DNA of 64,000 bases from NCBI GenBank assembly GCA_947465645.1, contig CANIBQ010000011.1:20529-84528 (forward strand), written 5' to 3'. How positions within the stretch are numbered: the first letter of the stretch is position 1; each line of letters opens with the position of its first letter. This document shows positions 1 through 8,735 of this stretch, piece after piece. The notes under the pieces were generated by a model. The model searched no databases, was not told the origin of the DNA, and worked only from the letters and a program-made list of their open reading frames with translations. A program made the translations under genes and the position numbers. The stretch is from Acidobacteriota bacterium. GTDB taxonomy: Bacteria > Acidobacteriota > Vicinamibacteria > Vicinamibacterales > UBA2999.

Positions 1-623
1 CGCCGCCGGCGATCGGCTTCGACCCACTGCGCCGGCTCGTCGATGCCGCGCCGGATCCAGAACGTGGCGAGCGCGGGCAGCACGCCGATCAGGAACATCC
101 ACCGCCACGAGGACGGCCCGAGCGGGCTGACGAACAGCCAGACGGCCGAGGCGAGGAAGAACCCGAGGCCCAGGCCGCACTGCATCAGCCCCGCGCCCTT
201 GCCGCGATGCTGGCGCGGCCACATCTCCGCCATCATCGACGCGCCCGTCGCCCACTCGGATCCGATCGCGACGCCGACGATGAACCGGAGCACGATGAAC
301 GAGGTCCACGACCAGGCGAACGCCGTGAGCCCGGTGACCAGCGAGTACGCCAGGACGGAGTAGATCAACATCCGTTTCCGGCCGATGTAGTCGGCGGCGA
401 TGCCCCCGAGGATCCCGCCAATCCCCCAGCCGAGCAGCGTCACCGCGATCGCGACGCCCGAATAGAACGGGATGGCCTGGTGCAGCTCTGGCGGCAGGAG
501 CTCGCGGAACGCGACGGCCACCGTCAGGATCAGCGCGTAGGTTTCATAGCCGTCGAAGAGCCAGCCGAGATTGGCGGCCGCGAGCGTGCGCCACTGGCGC
601 CGATCGAGCGAGCGATACCACAT
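1..623 (-). CDS. MFS transporter, metabolite:H+ symporter type (3' end cut by window edge)
   Basis: Reading leftward from 623 gives about 207 residues of a polytopic permease, and the frame is still open at base 1. An early segment runs into a glycine-rich membrane helix followed by the loop ADYIGRKRM, which is the MFS cytoplasmic loop 2-3 signature. The next helices carry GSEWATGASMMAEMWP, usual in the sugar/aromatic acid:H+ symporter branch. It should import a small metabolite across the inner membrane; the substrate cannot be read. ATG at 623 is used here; an in-frame TTG at 644 would add seven residues. The gene diverges from the tannase at 672, so the two could share a control region. 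The C-terminal half lies outside the window. Confidence 0.85.
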   Translation of the reverse strand, partial: MWYRSLDRRQWRTLAAANLGWLFDGYETYALILTVAVAFRELLPPELHQAIPFYSGVAIAVTLLGWGIGGILGGIAADYIGRKRMLIYSVLAYSLVTGLTAFAWSWTSFIVLRFIVGVAIGSEWATGASMMAEMWPRQHRGKGAGLMQCGLGLGFFLASAVWLFVSPLGPSSWRWMFLIGVLPALATFWIRRGIDEPAQWVEADRRR

Positions 624-671
624 CGGGATGGGATTCTGCCACAATGACGCCGGCCGTTTTCAGGAGGGGTG

Positions 672-2156
672 ATGGGAATCCGCGCGGGCGCTCTCGGTGC
701 TGTGGTGATCGCCACGTTGGCATGTGCTGATGGCGCCGCTGCGGCGGGATCGTGCGAAGCCCTGTCGGCGCTGGTCCTGCCTCACACCACGTTCACGTCG
801 GTCACGACGGTTGAGGCCGGCGCATTCAAGCCGCCGACTCTTCCCGCCTTCTGCCGCGTCGAGGCGACGCTCAGGCCTTCGTCCGACTCCGACATCAAGG
901 TCGAGGTCTGGCTGCCGGCGTCGGGCTGGAACGGGAAGTTCCAGGCGGTCGGCAACGGAGGGTGGGCGGGATCGCTCGAGCCCGGCGCGATGGGCGAGGC
1001 GCTGCGACGCGGCTACGCCACCGCGTCGACCGACACCGGCCACCAGGGGACCGGCGGAAGCTTCGCGCTCGGCCACCCCGAGAAGCTGATTGATTACGCA
1101 TACCGCGGCCAGCATGAGATGAACCTGGTCGCCAGGGCGCTGATCGCCGCCTATTACGGCGAGGGCCCGAAATTCTCCTACTTCAACGGATGCTCGGGCG
1201 GCGGCCGGCAGGCGTTGAAAGCGGCCCAGCGCTTCCCCGCCGACTACGACGGCATCGTCGCCGGTGCGCCGGGCGGCGACTGGACGGGCCGCGCCGCGAG
1301 CTCGATGCGGGTCGCGCAGGCGATGCACAAGAACCCGGCGAGCTACATCCCGCCCGCGAAGTACCAGGCGATCCACCGGGCGGTGCTCGACCGCTGCGAC
1401 GCGCTCGATGGCATCAAAGACGGCGTGCTCAACGATCCCAGGGCGTGCACGTTCGACCCGGGAGTTGTCGCGTGCACCGGAAGCGACGAGTCAGCGTGTC
1501 TCACGGCGCCGCAGGTAGAGGCGGCGCGCCAGGTGTACGCGTCCCCGATCAACCCGAGCACCACACGGCGGATCACCGGGCTGATGCCAGGCAGCGAGCT
1601 CGGCTGGGCGACGTGGGGCAGCCCGCAAACGCCGGTCAACGGCCTCGATCACTACAAGTACGTCGTCTACAAGGATCCCCAGTGGGACTACCTGACGTTC
1701 AACTTCGATCGGGACATCGTGCTCGCGGAACAGGGCGACAACGGATTGATCAACGCGACCGATCCCAACCTGAAGCCCTTCTTCGGCCGCGGCGGCAAAC
1801 TGATCCAGTACCACGGCTGGTCCGACCCGCAGATCTCGCCCGAGGCGAGCACCCAGTACTACGACAACGTGGTGAAGGCCGCCGGCACGGCCAGCACGGC
1901 CAACTCGTATCGATTGTTCATGGCGCCCGGAATGGGCCATTGCCGGGGCGGCAACGCCCCGAACACCTTCGACATGCTTGCGGCGCTCGAGCAGTGGGTA
2001 GAAAAAGGACAGGCGCCCGAGCAGATCGAGGCGTCACTGTCGCTGAACGGCAAGGTCATCCGCACGCGTCCGCTCTGCGCCTATCCGCAGCAGGCGAGCT
2101 ACAAGGGTACCGGCAGCACCGACGAAGCCGCGAACTTCGTCTGCAAGGCGCCCTGA
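672..2156 (+). CDS. Tannase/feruloyl esterase family protein, exported
   Basis: A 494-residue alpha/beta hydrolase. The N-terminus is a signal peptide (MGIRAGALGAVVIATLACADGAAAA). The nucleophile lies in GCSGGGRQ (Ser about residue 175), followed by the family-typical DYDGIVAGAP. The acid is probably Asp in YHGWSDP and the base His in GMGHC. Cysteines next to the Ser and the His fit the disulphide-linked CS-D-HC arrangement of this family. Family members cleave phenolic esters such as gallates and feruloyl-sugars. An AGGAGGGG tract at 662-669 supports ATG 672; the GTG at 669 overlaps that tract and is less likely. A paralogue lies at 12523-14031 on the other strand. Confidence 0.93.
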   Translation: MGIRAGALGAVVIATLACADGAAAAGSCEALSALVLPHTTFTSVTTVEAGAFKPPTLPAFCRVEATLRPSSDSDIKVEVWLPASGWNGKFQAVGNGGWAGSLEPGAMGEALRRGYATASTDTGHQGTGGSFALGHPEKLIDYAYRGQHEMNLVARALIAAYYGEGPKFSYFNGCSGGGRQALKAAQRFPADYDGIVAGAPGGDWTGRAASSMRVAQAMHKNPASYIPPAKYQAIHRAVLDRCDALDGIKDGVLNDPRACTFDPGVVACTGSDESACLTAPQVEAARQVYASPINPSTTRRITGLMPGSELGWATWGSPQTPVNGLDHYKYVVYKDPQWDYLTFNFDRDIVLAEQGDNGLINATDPNLKPFFGRGGKLIQYHGWSDPQISPEASTQYYDNVVKAAGTASTANSYRLFMAPGMGHCRGGNAPNTFDMLAALEQWVEKGQAPEQIEASLSLNGKVIRTRPLCAYPQQASYKGTGSTDEAANFVCKAP

Positions 2157-2183
2157 CGGCGGGTCACAGGGGTCCCTCCGCCT

Positions 2184-3743
2184 TTACCAATCGGTCGGCT
2201 TGTAGTCCTTCAGGAATTGCCCCCACACGTGGGTGCCGGTGTTGAACCCGCTGATGATCGGGTCAACGATGCGCGAGGCGCCGTCGACAATATCGAGGGG
2301 CGGATGGAATCGCTGCTCGACGACCTTGCGCGCGGCAATCGCCTCCGGGTCCTCGTCGGTCACCCAGCCGGTGTCCACGCTGTTCATGTGGATGCCGTCG
2401 TGCTGATAGTCGGTCGCCGACGTCCGCGTCATCATGTTGAGCGCCGCCTTCGCCATGTTCGTGTGCGGATGCCGCGTCGTTTTTGAATTCCGGTAGAACT
2501 GCCCCTCCATCGCCGACACGTTGACGATGTGCTTGTCGCGCTCGGGGGTGCGGAGCATCAGCGCCTTGAGGCGCGCGTTGATGACGAAGGGGGCGACCGC
2601 GTTCACCAGCTGCACCTCGAGCAGCTCCACCGACGACACTTCCGCCAGCAGCAGCCGCCACGAGTTGCGGCCGCGCAGATCGACCTGCTGCAGATCCTGG
2701 TCGAGGCGCCCCTGCGGGAAGAGATCGCTTTGCGCCTGGAGCTCCTCGGGCAGCAGCGGCACCTGCGACAGCCGCGCGGAGTTGACGAGGCCCGGTATCT
2801 CCCTGCCACCGTAGTCGTCCGTGGGACGAGCCTTGTCAGGCTCGCCGTCCGGGAGCATGTGATATCCCCGAAGGCCCTCGTAGTGCCCGAGCAGTTTCCG
2901 CACGTGCGCCGGCATGTCGCCAGCCGCCGCATTCTCCCCTTCCATCATGTGCGCGTAGAACTCGGGCGGCCGCCGCACTGTCTGGCAGGCGTTGTTGATG
3001 ATGAAATCGAGCCGGCTGCGCGTGGCGAGCAGCTCGCGGCAGAACGCCTCGACGCTGGGCGTGTGCCGCAGGTCGAGGCCGAAGACCTCGAGCCGGTCGC
3101 TCCACTCGGCGAAGTCCGGCTCGCGGGCGTAGCGGTTGGCCGAGTCGCGGGGGAAGCGCGTGGTGACGAGCAGGCGTGCGCCGGCCCGAAGGAGCTTGAG
3201 CCCGGCCTGGTAGCCGATCTTGACTCGGCCGCCGGTCAGCAGCGCCACGCGGCCGCGCAGGTCGGCGAGCTCGCCGCGCTTCGCGAAGTTGAACTCCGCG
3301 CATTCGGGACACATCTGGTCGTAGAAATGATGGATGACGGTGTACTTCTGCTTGCAGACGTAGCAATGCTGCAGCTCGGTTGATTGCCTCTGGGCCGCCT
3401 GCTCCGACGCCTGCTCTGGTGCCTGCTCCAGGTGGACATCCTGCGGCTCGAATTCATTCGGCGGAAAGACATTCGGCGTCGTGAACACCGGCTTCCGACG
3501 CAGCGACCGGATCCCCGTCTCATGCAGCACGCCCTCGTCTTGCGTGACCCGCTCGGATTTCTTCAGCCGCCGCCTCGCATCCGCATAACGGCGCCCCAGG
3601 CGATCCGGGTTGTAGACGCGGCTGACCGCCTGGAGAAAGCGCTTGGCCTCTTCAGCGGGCAGGTCGTCGAGCTGGCTGCGGTCGGCGACGATCGACTCGA
3701 GGACTTCGGTGGCGTCGCGCAGGCGTTCGGGCGTGGTGGTCAT
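2184..3743 (-). CDS. Zinc-ribbon SDR-family protein with altered active site
   Basis: About 519 residues. An N-terminal helical and charged region is followed by a probable zinc ribbon (CYVC at 127-130 and CPEC at 145-148). A Rossmann domain then begins with TGGRVKIG near residue 171 and continues with NNACQ. The SDR catalytic segment is NVSAMEGQF, later TNMAKAAL: the Lys is present but the Tyr of YxxxK is Thr. It may be a non-standard reductase or an NAD(P)-binding regulator; the substrate is unknown. ATG 3743 is chosen because it overlaps the stop of the upstream gene (ATGA at 3740-3743), implying translational coupling. A short family C palindrome (2827-2844) lies inside the frame and encodes part of a hydrophilic loop. 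Confidence 0.8.
   Translation of the reverse strand: MTTTPERLRDATEVLESIVADRSQLDDLPAEEAKRFLQAVSRVYNPDRLGRRYADARRRLKKSERVTQDEGVLHETGIRSLRRKPVFTTPNVFPPNEFEPQDVHLEQAPEQASEQAAQRQSTELQHCYVCKQKYTVIHHFYDQMCPECAEFNFAKRGELADLRGRVALLTGGRVKIGYQAGLKLLRAGARLLVTTRFPRDSANRYAREPDFAEWSDRLEVFGLDLRHTPSVEAFCRELLATRSRLDFIINNACQTVRRPPEFYAHMMEGENAAAGDMPAHVRKLLGHYEGLRGYHMLPDGEPDKARPTDDYGGREIPGLVNSARLSQVPLLPEELQAQSDLFPQGRLDQDLQQVDLRGRNSWRLLLAEVSSVELLEVQLVNAVAPFVINARLKALMLRTPERDKHIVNVSAMEGQFYRNSKTTRHPHTNMAKAALNMMTRTSATDYQHDGIHMNSVDTGWVTDEDPEAIAARKVVEQRFHPPLDIVDGASRIVDPIISGFNTGTHVWGQFLKDYKPTDW
2827..2844. repeat. Family C palindrome inside the SDR gene
   Basis: The sequence CGAGCCT-TGTC-AGGCTCG is a perfect 7-bp hairpin with a 4-base loop. 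It matches the inner hairpin of the family C dispersed repeats at 4461-4484 and 49148-49163. It is read in frame as part of the SDR coding sequence. Confidence 0.6.
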
Positions 3744-4393
3744 TGCAGCTCGAGGGGGGCGAGACATTCAGCTTCTGACTCTACCCGCAACGGCAGCCAT
3801 CGATCGAATGCGCCGTCGAGCGACGAGACGATCAGGACCGGCGAGATCGCAGCCGGGTCGTAGAAGGAGGCGTCGCCGCCGGCGTCGCGCAGCAACTGCG
3901 CCACCCGCTGGCGGAACTCGGTGAACCTGGGCGCGTCGAAGAGGATGAAATAGACGCCGCGCGTGACGCCGGGTTCGCTCACGCGGCGGCGGACGAGGCA
4001 GCGTGGCTCGAGCGTGGCCGACTCGAGGCCGGTCTCCCGTGCCGCGGCCAGGAGCGTGTCAGGCGTCAACCCGGTCAGCGCCCGCTCGTACTCGCCGCGG
4101 AGCACCAGCGGGATGCCCGGTCTGCCCGGCGTGTGCTGGGATTCGCCAGACCTGGCGAAGACCTGCCGCGACACGAACGACGCGAGCTGTGGATCCGATT
4201 TCAACGTCAGGACGCTGCCGGAGCCAGCATCGGCTTCGAGCTCGAGCGTCCAGCTCGAGAGCTGACTCTTCGGGGCCGTGAACGGCTCCGCGCGCGAGCT
4301 GTCGGCCGACCGCACGAACAACACCGCAAGCACGCCCAACGCGAGCAGCACCACCGCCGCCTTTACCAACCCGGGGATCTTCTTCGACGCCAT
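3740..4393 (-). CDS. Membrane-anchored hypothetical protein
   Basis: 217 residues. Residues 10-26 ([17 protein letters not shown]) form one membrane segment or uncleaved signal; the rest is a soluble, presumably periplasmic domain with no motif I recognise. Repeated use of [17 protein letters not shown] and DPQLASF segments suggests a mixed alpha/beta fold. The stop overlaps the ATG of the zinc-ribbon SDR gene by four bases, so the two are almost certainly co-transcribed. ATG 4393 has only a weak ribosome-binding sequence upstream. Function unknown. Confidence 0.7.
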   Translation of the reverse strand: MASKKIPGLVKAAVVLLALGVLAVLFVRSADSSRAEPFTAPKSQLSSWTLELEADAGSGSVLTLKSDPQLASFVSRQVFARSGESQHTPGRPGIPLVLRGEYERALTGLTPDTLLAAARETGLESATLEPRCLVRRRVSEPGVTRGVYFILFDAPRFTEFRQRVAQLLRDAGGDASFYDPAAISPVLIVSSLDGAFDRWLPLRVESEAECLAPLELQ

Positions 4394-4458
4394 TGCTTCA
4401 AGCCTAATCTACAAGCTGAAGACTCGTTTTGACTGCCCGTGTCATTCGTGACAGAGCG

Positions 4459-4550
4459 TGGGGCAAGCCTTGTCAGGCTTGCCCGGCCGGCCTGACAAGG
4501 CCGGCCCCACGTACGGTCGGTCGTAGAGGCGGACCTTCAGGTCCGCCTAC
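4459..4550. repeat. Composite dispersed repeat (families C and B)
   Basis: Two back-to-back hairpins: GGGCAAGCCT-TGTC-AGGCTTGCCC (4461-4484) and GGCCGGCCT-GACA-AGGCCGGCC (4485-4506). Outer GTGGGG/CCCCAC arms flank them (family C). A family B hairpin follows, AGGCGGACCT-TC-AGGTCCGCCT (4527-4548). Related copies occur at 14573-14714, 15448-15469, 17574-17690, 19025-19117, 48148-48240 and 49112-49175. Together with 4394-4458 this fills the gap between the membrane-anchored gene and the small open frame at 4560. Confidence 0.9.
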
Positions 4551-4559
4551 AATCCTGGG

Positions 4560-4679
4560 GTGCTCTTCTTCGAGCTCTTCCCCGCCCTCCTCACCCTCGT
4601 CTGCGTCGTCATCGGCGTGATGCTGTTCATGAGGGATCGGGAAGCACGCAACGACCCCGCCGACCGCAATCACAAATAA
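4560..4679 (+). CDS. Possible 39-residue single-pass membrane protein
   Basis: GTG at 4560 opens a frame reading VLFFELFPALLTLVCVVIGV, then MLFMRDREARNDPADRNHK and TAA. One hydrophobic helix of about 20 residues is followed by a short charged tail (positive then mixed), as in small inner-membrane proteins. The start abuts the right edge of a family B repeat and there is no good ribosome-binding sequence. It ends just before the terminator hairpin at 4684. Composition looks protein-like rather than random, but there is no homology evidence. Confidence 0.4.
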   Translation: MLFFELFPALLTLVCVVIGVMLFMRDREARNDPADRNHK

Positions 4680-4683
4680 AAAA

Positions 4684-4707
4684 GGGCGAGCCCCGAAAGG
4701 CTCGCCC
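4684..4707 (-). terminator. Rho-independent terminator of the dienelactone hydrolase gene
   Basis: A perfect 9-bp stem GGGCGAGCC/GGCTCGCCC closes a 6-base loop. Reading leftward it is followed by TTTTTTATTTG (rightward strand A-run 4674-4683). It lies 21 bases past the stop of the gene ending at 4729, in the right orientation. Confidence 0.85.
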
Positions 4708-4728
4708 TCATGACCCGGCCGTCTTCGC

Positions 4729-5640
4729 TTAGTTCGTGCTCGTCGTCGAGCCGACGTGCTTCTTGAACCACGCGATCATGCGGGTGTAGGAGTCGGTCGC
4801 CGCCGCCTTGTTGTAGCGCTCCGGCGTGGCGTCGTTGTTGTAGCCGTGGACGGCACCCGGATAAATGTGCCCTTCGTGGACGACGCCCGCCTTGGTCATC
4901 GCGGCGTCGTACGCCGGCCACGCGTCAACGAGGCGCTTGTCCTCGCCGCCGTGGAATACCAGCACCGCCGCCTTGATCTTCGAGACGTCCTCGGTCATCG
5001 GCGCGCCACCGTAGTACGGCACGGCGGCCTGGAGGTCGGCGCCCATCCGCACGGCCAGGGCGTTGGAGATACCGCCGCCGAAGCAGAAGCCGGTCGAACC
5101 AAGCCGCCCGGTGCTGTCGGGACGATTCTTCAGCCACACTGCCGCGGCGTGAAGGTCCTCACCCATCTTCGCGCGATCGATCTTGCCGAACAGCTCGCCG
5201 CCCTTCGCGTCGTCGCCCGGGTAGCCGCCGACCGAGGTCAGGGTGTCCGGCGCGAACGTCATGAAGCCTTCGAGCGCGATCCGGCGCGCGACGTCTTCGA
5301 TGTGCGGGTTGAGGCCGCGGTTCTCGTGGATCACGAGGATCGCGGGCAGCCGCTGGTTGCCGGCGGCCGTGGGGCGCACCAGCAGGCCGCGGATGCTGCC
5401 GTTGCCGTTGGGCGACGGCACCGTGGCGCGCTCGGTCTTGATGCGCGGGTCGGTCGGCGACACCTGCTGCGCCGCAGCATAGTTCGGCATCAGCTGGTCG
5501 ACGATTGCAGCGGCGGCGGCAGCGGACACCGCGACCTTGGTGACGCGATCCATGAACGAACGACGGTCGATCTCGCCGTGAATGTACAGGTTGTACGCGT
5601 CGATCGCCTCACGCGGCAGCGTCTCTCTTGTTGGCTCCAT
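4729..5640 (-). CDS. Dienelactone hydrolase family protein, probably Tat-exported
   Basis: About 303 residues. The hydrolase domain has the Cys nucleophile in GFCFGGG, Asp in HGGEDKRL and His in GAVHGYNND, the Cys-Asp-His triad of dienelactone hydrolases. Before it lies a leader with DRRSFMDR and an alanine-rich hydrophobic stretch ending NYAAAQQ, which looks like a twin-arginine signal after an unusual 20-residue extension. Family members open lactones or act as esterases on small substrates. AAGGAG at 5650-5655 is 3 bases from ATG 5646 and 9 bases from ATG 5640; 5640 is preferred. The gene stands alone between repeats and ends in a clear terminator. Confidence 0.88.
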   Translation of the reverse strand: MEPTRETLPREAIDAYNLYIHGEIDRRSFMDRVTKVAVSAAAAAAIVDQLMPNYAAAQQVSPTDPRIKTERATVPSPNGNGSIRGLLVRPTAAGNQRLPAILVIHENRGLNPHIEDVARRIALEGFMTFAPDTLTSVGGYPGDDAKGGELFGKIDRAKMGEDLHAAAVWLKNRPDSTGRLGSTGFCFGGGISNALAVRMGADLQAAVPYYGGAPMTEDVSKIKAAVLVFHGGEDKRLVDAWPAYDAAMTKAGVVHEGHIYPGAVHGYNNDATPERYNKAAATDSYTRMIAWFKKHVGSTTSTN

Positions 5641-5786
5641 CGGCATTCGCTCCTTCAGGGCGAGGCGGGTCCCTGGGGACACGCCAATATCATGGGAATC
5701 AGGACGGTTGGAGGGCGGAGAATACCACGGTTCCCGAGAGTCCAGGCGACGCCGGTGTGGCGTCGCTGTGTCGCGGAGGCGGACCT

Positions 5787-5981
5787 TCAGGTCGTGCTTT
5801 CACACTGAGTACACCTGATTTCGACGCCAACGAACGATTCCCGGCCTTCCGAGGTCGTCACCCACGGCCGGCTCTGCCACGGCGGGTCGTGGCGCATGTG
5901 CTGGCTGTGGCCGCAGTCCAGCACCGCAACCCACTGTCCGTCCGCATCGGCACGAAAACCGACGATGCGCGATGTCGCCAC
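5787..5981 (-). CDS. DUF3565 family protein
   Basis: 64 residues from GTG 5981. It shows the whole DUF3565 pattern: RIVGFRADADGQWVAVLDCG, then HSQHMRHDPPW, RPWV, EGR, and a closing CTQC. The four Cys and several His suggest a small metal-binding domain; no biochemical role is established. It starts four bases after the stop of the PPOX-like gene and is presumably co-translated with it. The last codons and the TGA come from a truncated family B repeat (5777-5793), so the original C-terminus may have been replaced. Confidence 0.82.
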   Translation of the reverse strand: MATSRIVGFRADADGQWVAVLDCGHSQHMRHDPPWQSRPWVTTSEGRESFVGVEIRCTQCESTT

Positions 5982-5985
5982 GTCG

Positions 5986-6591
5986 TCAGCCGCCCGGCTC
6001 GGTGTGTGCCGAATCCGCCGCCGGCAACACGTCTCGCGCCCAGTCCGCTCGCTTCCAATCGGGCACGGGCGGTGTCTCCCCCGTCCGCGGAATGAAGGGG
6101 GACGGTTCGGCGAGCTGATACTTCGGGATGTATCGCGGGCAGTTCGGATAGATCCTTTGCAGCCGGATCCGGAGAACGAACAGCGCGCCCGGATACTCTG
6201 CAACGGCGTGGGCGTCCTGCACGACGTCCGCGTCACCCTCGAGCCGGAGGCGGCGCCGGGCCTCGAAATCGATCAGCAGCAGGCCAACGGGGGGGCTCGC
6301 GGCGATGTTTCCCGCCGACAGGAACATGCCGTTCCCGTCGTACCAGCCGAACGCCAGCGTCCGCCGGTCCAGGATCCGTATGAAGCCCGGGTCGCCAGCC
6401 TTGATCGAGCACGTGGGTTGACCTGACGGATCGCAGGTAGCCAGAAACAACATGTCCCGCGATGTGATGAACGCCGCGTCGGCGTCGGTCAGTTCGGCGT
6501 GGACCTTGACCTCTTCCAGTCGATCCGCGAGGCGGCGAGCGTCGAACTGATCCTGCAAGGCGCGCTGCGCCGGGTGATACATCGATGACAT
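5986..6591 (-). CDS. Pyridoxamine 5'-phosphate oxidase-like flavin-binding protein
   Basis: 201 residues with the split-barrel PPOX signature: FLATCDPSGQPTCSIKAGDPGFIRILD, then LAFGWYDGNGMFLSAGNI and PPVGLLLIDF. Such proteins bind FMN, F420 or haem and act as oxidoreductases; the exact cofactor is not readable. GAGGG lies 6-10 bases before ATG 6591, supporting this start over the later ATG (MYHPAQ). The gene is followed at once by the DUF3565 gene. Upstream (6615-6663) lies a pair of family A repeats. Confidence 0.85.
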   Translation of the reverse strand: MSSMYHPAQRALQDQFDARRLADRLEEVKVHAELTDADAAFITSRDMLFLATCDPSGQPTCSIKAGDPGFIRILDRRTLAFGWYDGNGMFLSAGNIAASPPVGLLLIDFEARRRLRLEGDADVVQDAHAVAEYPGALFVLRIRLQRIYPNCPRYIPKYQLAEPSPFIPRTGETPPVPDWKRADWARDVLPAADSAHTEPGG

Positions 6592-6614
6592 CGGGTGCCC
6601 TCACGTGGGTCGCA

Positions 6615-6663
6615 CGTAGTGTCCGGCTTCAGCCCGCCCGTAGTGTCCGGCTTTAGCCGGACC
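6615..6663. repeat. Family A dispersed repeat, two units
   Basis: Unit 2 is CGTAGTGTCCGGCTTTAGCC followed by GGACC (6639-6663). Unit 1 (6615-6634) is the same with TTC for TTT and lacks the last bases. The core GTCCGGCT..AGCCGGAC is a palindrome. The right unit ends one base before the stop codon of the sugar dehydrogenase gene. Confidence 0.9.
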
Positions 6664-6664
6664 G

Positions 6665-8068
6665 TTAAGGACGCAGCACGCGGATGGTGCCGTCCTGTTT
6701 GTTGAGTAGAAACACCTGGTTACCGGCGCCGATGCCGAAGCGGAGATCGACGCGCGTGGCGGCCGGGTTCTTTTCCTTGACCAGCTCCATCAGCGTCTTC
6801 GCGGCACCGCCGCTGTTGAACAGGACGCGGCGCATCCCGTCCTGCCCCCCGCTCGGCAGCCGGTCGGCGTTGATGTAGAACACCTCGCCGCTCGGGTTGT
6901 CGCCGAACAGCACCAGGTTCGCGAGCTGCGGGATCGCGGTGCCACGGTAGACGATCGTGCCGGTGATCGCGACGTCGTTGTTGTTGACGCCGAGCAACGG
7001 GTCGCGATGGTCGTACTCGACCAGGGGATAGACCATTTTGGGATCGGCGCGCGTCCCATCGAGCTTGATCTCCGTGCGGCTGATGAAGCGGAAGCTCGAC
7101 TCCCACGTGTTCCAGCCCAGGTTCGCGCCGGCGGTCACGAGACTGAGCTCCTCGACGATGTTCTGGCCGATGTCGGCGAGGAAGAGATTGCCGTTCTTCG
7201 GATCCCAGCCGAAACGCTGCGGGTTGCGGACGCCGTAGGCATAGATTTCCCCGAGCGTCTGCGGGTTGTTGTCGTTGACGAAGGGGTTGCCCGGCGGGAT
7301 GCCGTATTTCTTGTTCGCGCTGTTGGCGCCGAGCGGGTCGATCCGGAAGATCTTGCCGAAGGCGGAGTTGAGGTTCTGCGCCATGTTGAGCGGATCGCCG
7401 CCGCTGCCGCCGTCGGCGACGCCCATGTAGAGGAGGCCGAAGTCGGCGCTGCCCGGCGTCGCGTTGGGGTTGAAGGCGAGATGACCCGCGTTGTGGTTGG
7501 CGAACGGCTGTCGGAGCCGAATCAGCTCACGCGGCGCGCCGCCGTCGTAGGTGGCTGCGGCGGGGTTCTTGGCGGTCCACTCGAGCAGCACCGTGTCGTG
7601 CGTGTTCATCCCGCCGGCCGGCACGAAGTCGGGCGCCGGCTGCATGTTCGACGAGTCGGTGTAGGTGTAGAACTTGCCGAATCCGCGGGTGCCTGCCTGG
7701 TTGAACTGCGGATGGAAGGCGAAGCTCTGCACGCCGCGCTCCCTCCCCTGGTGCTGGACGCTGACACCCGAGTTGGCCGCGTTGACATCGTGGTAGCGCG
7801 TGACCGTCTTGCCGTCGTAGCTGACGCTGTAGAGCGGGCCGCGCATGTCGTTGACGAACAGCCGGCGCGTGCCCGGCTCGTCCGCGAGGAGCATCATCCG
7901 CGCCGCCACGCCGTCGATGGCCGGGATCGACGCGAAGTCGGCGATGTTCACGCGGATCACGCCCTCGGTGGCGGCGATCGGCTGCGGGAACGGATCGATG
8001 TTCTGCGCGAAGGCGGAGGGTGAGGCGAGCAGCAGGACCGCCGCGGCCCGAATCAGATGGCTGGTCAT
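6665..8068 (-). CDS. PQQ-dependent sugar dehydrogenase family protein, exported
   Basis: 467 residues with a cleavable signal peptide ending SAFAQ. The rest is a six-bladed beta-propeller of the glucose/sorbosone dehydrogenase family: LFVNDMRGPLYSV, FHPQFNQ, HNAGHLAFNP, GVADGGSGGDP and GVRNPQRFGWDP. Catalytic His in the NHNAGHL segment is typical. It should oxidise sugars in the periplasm using PQQ, though substrate and cofactor are inferred from the family only. Both ends abut family A repeats (6615-6663 and 8088-8143), so the gene sits in a repeat-bounded cassette. No strong ribosome-binding site precedes ATG 8068. Confidence 0.9.
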   Translation of the reverse strand: MTSHLIRAAAVLLLASPSAFAQNIDPFPQPIAATEGVIRVNIADFASIPAIDGVAARMMLLADEPGTRRLFVNDMRGPLYSVSYDGKTVTRYHDVNAANSGVSVQHQGRERGVQSFAFHPQFNQAGTRGFGKFYTYTDSSNMQPAPDFVPAGGMNTHDTVLLEWTAKNPAAATYDGGAPRELIRLRQPFANHNAGHLAFNPNATPGSADFGLLYMGVADGGSGGDPLNMAQNLNSAFGKIFRIDPLGANSANKKYGIPPGNPFVNDNNPQTLGEIYAYGVRNPQRFGWDPKNGNLFLADIGQNIVEELSLVTAGANLGWNTWESSFRFISRTEIKLDGTRADPKMVYPLVEYDHRDPLLGVNNNDVAITGTIVYRGTAIPQLANLVLFGDNPSGEVFYINADRLPSGGQDGMRRVLFNSGGAAKTLMELVKEKNPAATRVDLRFGIGAGNQVFLLNKQDGTIRVLRP

Positions 8069-8087
8069 GGTCGGAGACTAACACGTA

Positions 8088-8143
8088 CGTAGTGTCCGGC
8101 TTGAGCCGGACCTTAGTACGTAGTGTCCGGCTTTAGCCGGACC
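8088..8143. repeat. Family A dispersed repeat, two units
   Basis: Two direct copies (8088-8112 and 8119-8143) of CGTAGTGTCCGGCTT(T/G)AGCC plus GGACC, separated by six bases. The second copy touches the stop codon (8144-8146) of the pyrophosphatase gene. Confidence 0.9.
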
Positions 8144-8665
8144 TCAGGCCGATTCCGTGATCAGCGTGAGCGCCGCAGCCGCGTCTCCCCATCCTACGAT
8201 CCGCACGTCCTTGCCTTCGAGCGCCGTCGCGATCAGCGCCAGGTTCTCGAGCTCGGCCCGCACCCGCGCGGGAAGGCCGTCAATGCTCGTGATGTCGGCC
8301 TCCCGGCGCGCCGCCTCGGGCACGGCGAGAATGCGATCGTTGCGGATCCGATTCGACGGGTCGTGATTGGTGTCGTTCTGCTCGATGTGCATCACGCCGA
8401 TCGCTCGGCACGACAGCACGACGCCCGGGTACGACGCGACGTCCCACAGCACGAGGACGTCGAGCGGATCCCCGTCGGGCCCTTCCGTCGAGGGGATGAA
8501 GCCCCAGTCGAAGGGGTAGGTCACACCAAGCGGCAGCGGACGCGACACCGACATCGCCTCCAGGCGTGGTTCGTACTTCAACTTGAGCGTCGATCCCCGC
8601 GGAGATTCGACGACGACGTGGAAGATGCCGGGATCAGCGAAGGCAGGGATCGCCGCGAGGTTCAT
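8144..8665 (-). CDS. ppa: Inorganic pyrophosphatase, family I
   Basis: 173 residues from ATG 8665. The metal-binding signature DGDPLDVLV is intact, with VTYPFDWGFIPST before it and RNDRILAV after it, all characteristic of soluble family I enzymes. It hydrolyses pyrophosphate to two phosphates and so pulls biosynthetic reactions forward. Length matches the bacterial family (about 170-180 residues). The start is set by homology: everything upstream in frame is non-coding and overlaps the leader of the divergent ATP-grasp gene. The gene ends directly in a family A repeat. Confidence 0.92.
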   Translation of the reverse strand: MNLAAIPAFADPGIFHVVVESPRGSTLKLKYEPRLEAMSVSRPLPLGVTYPFDWGFIPSTEGPDGDPLDVLVLWDVASYPGVVLSCRAIGVMHIEQNDTNHDPSNRIRNDRILAVPEAARREADITSIDGLPARVRAELENLALIATALEGKDVRIVGWGDAAAALTLITESA

Positions 8666-8735
8666 GCGGACAAAGATACCAGCGTTGGATGACGCCCTCA
8701 GCTCATCGGTGCCGCGATATGCTGATCTCAGATCC

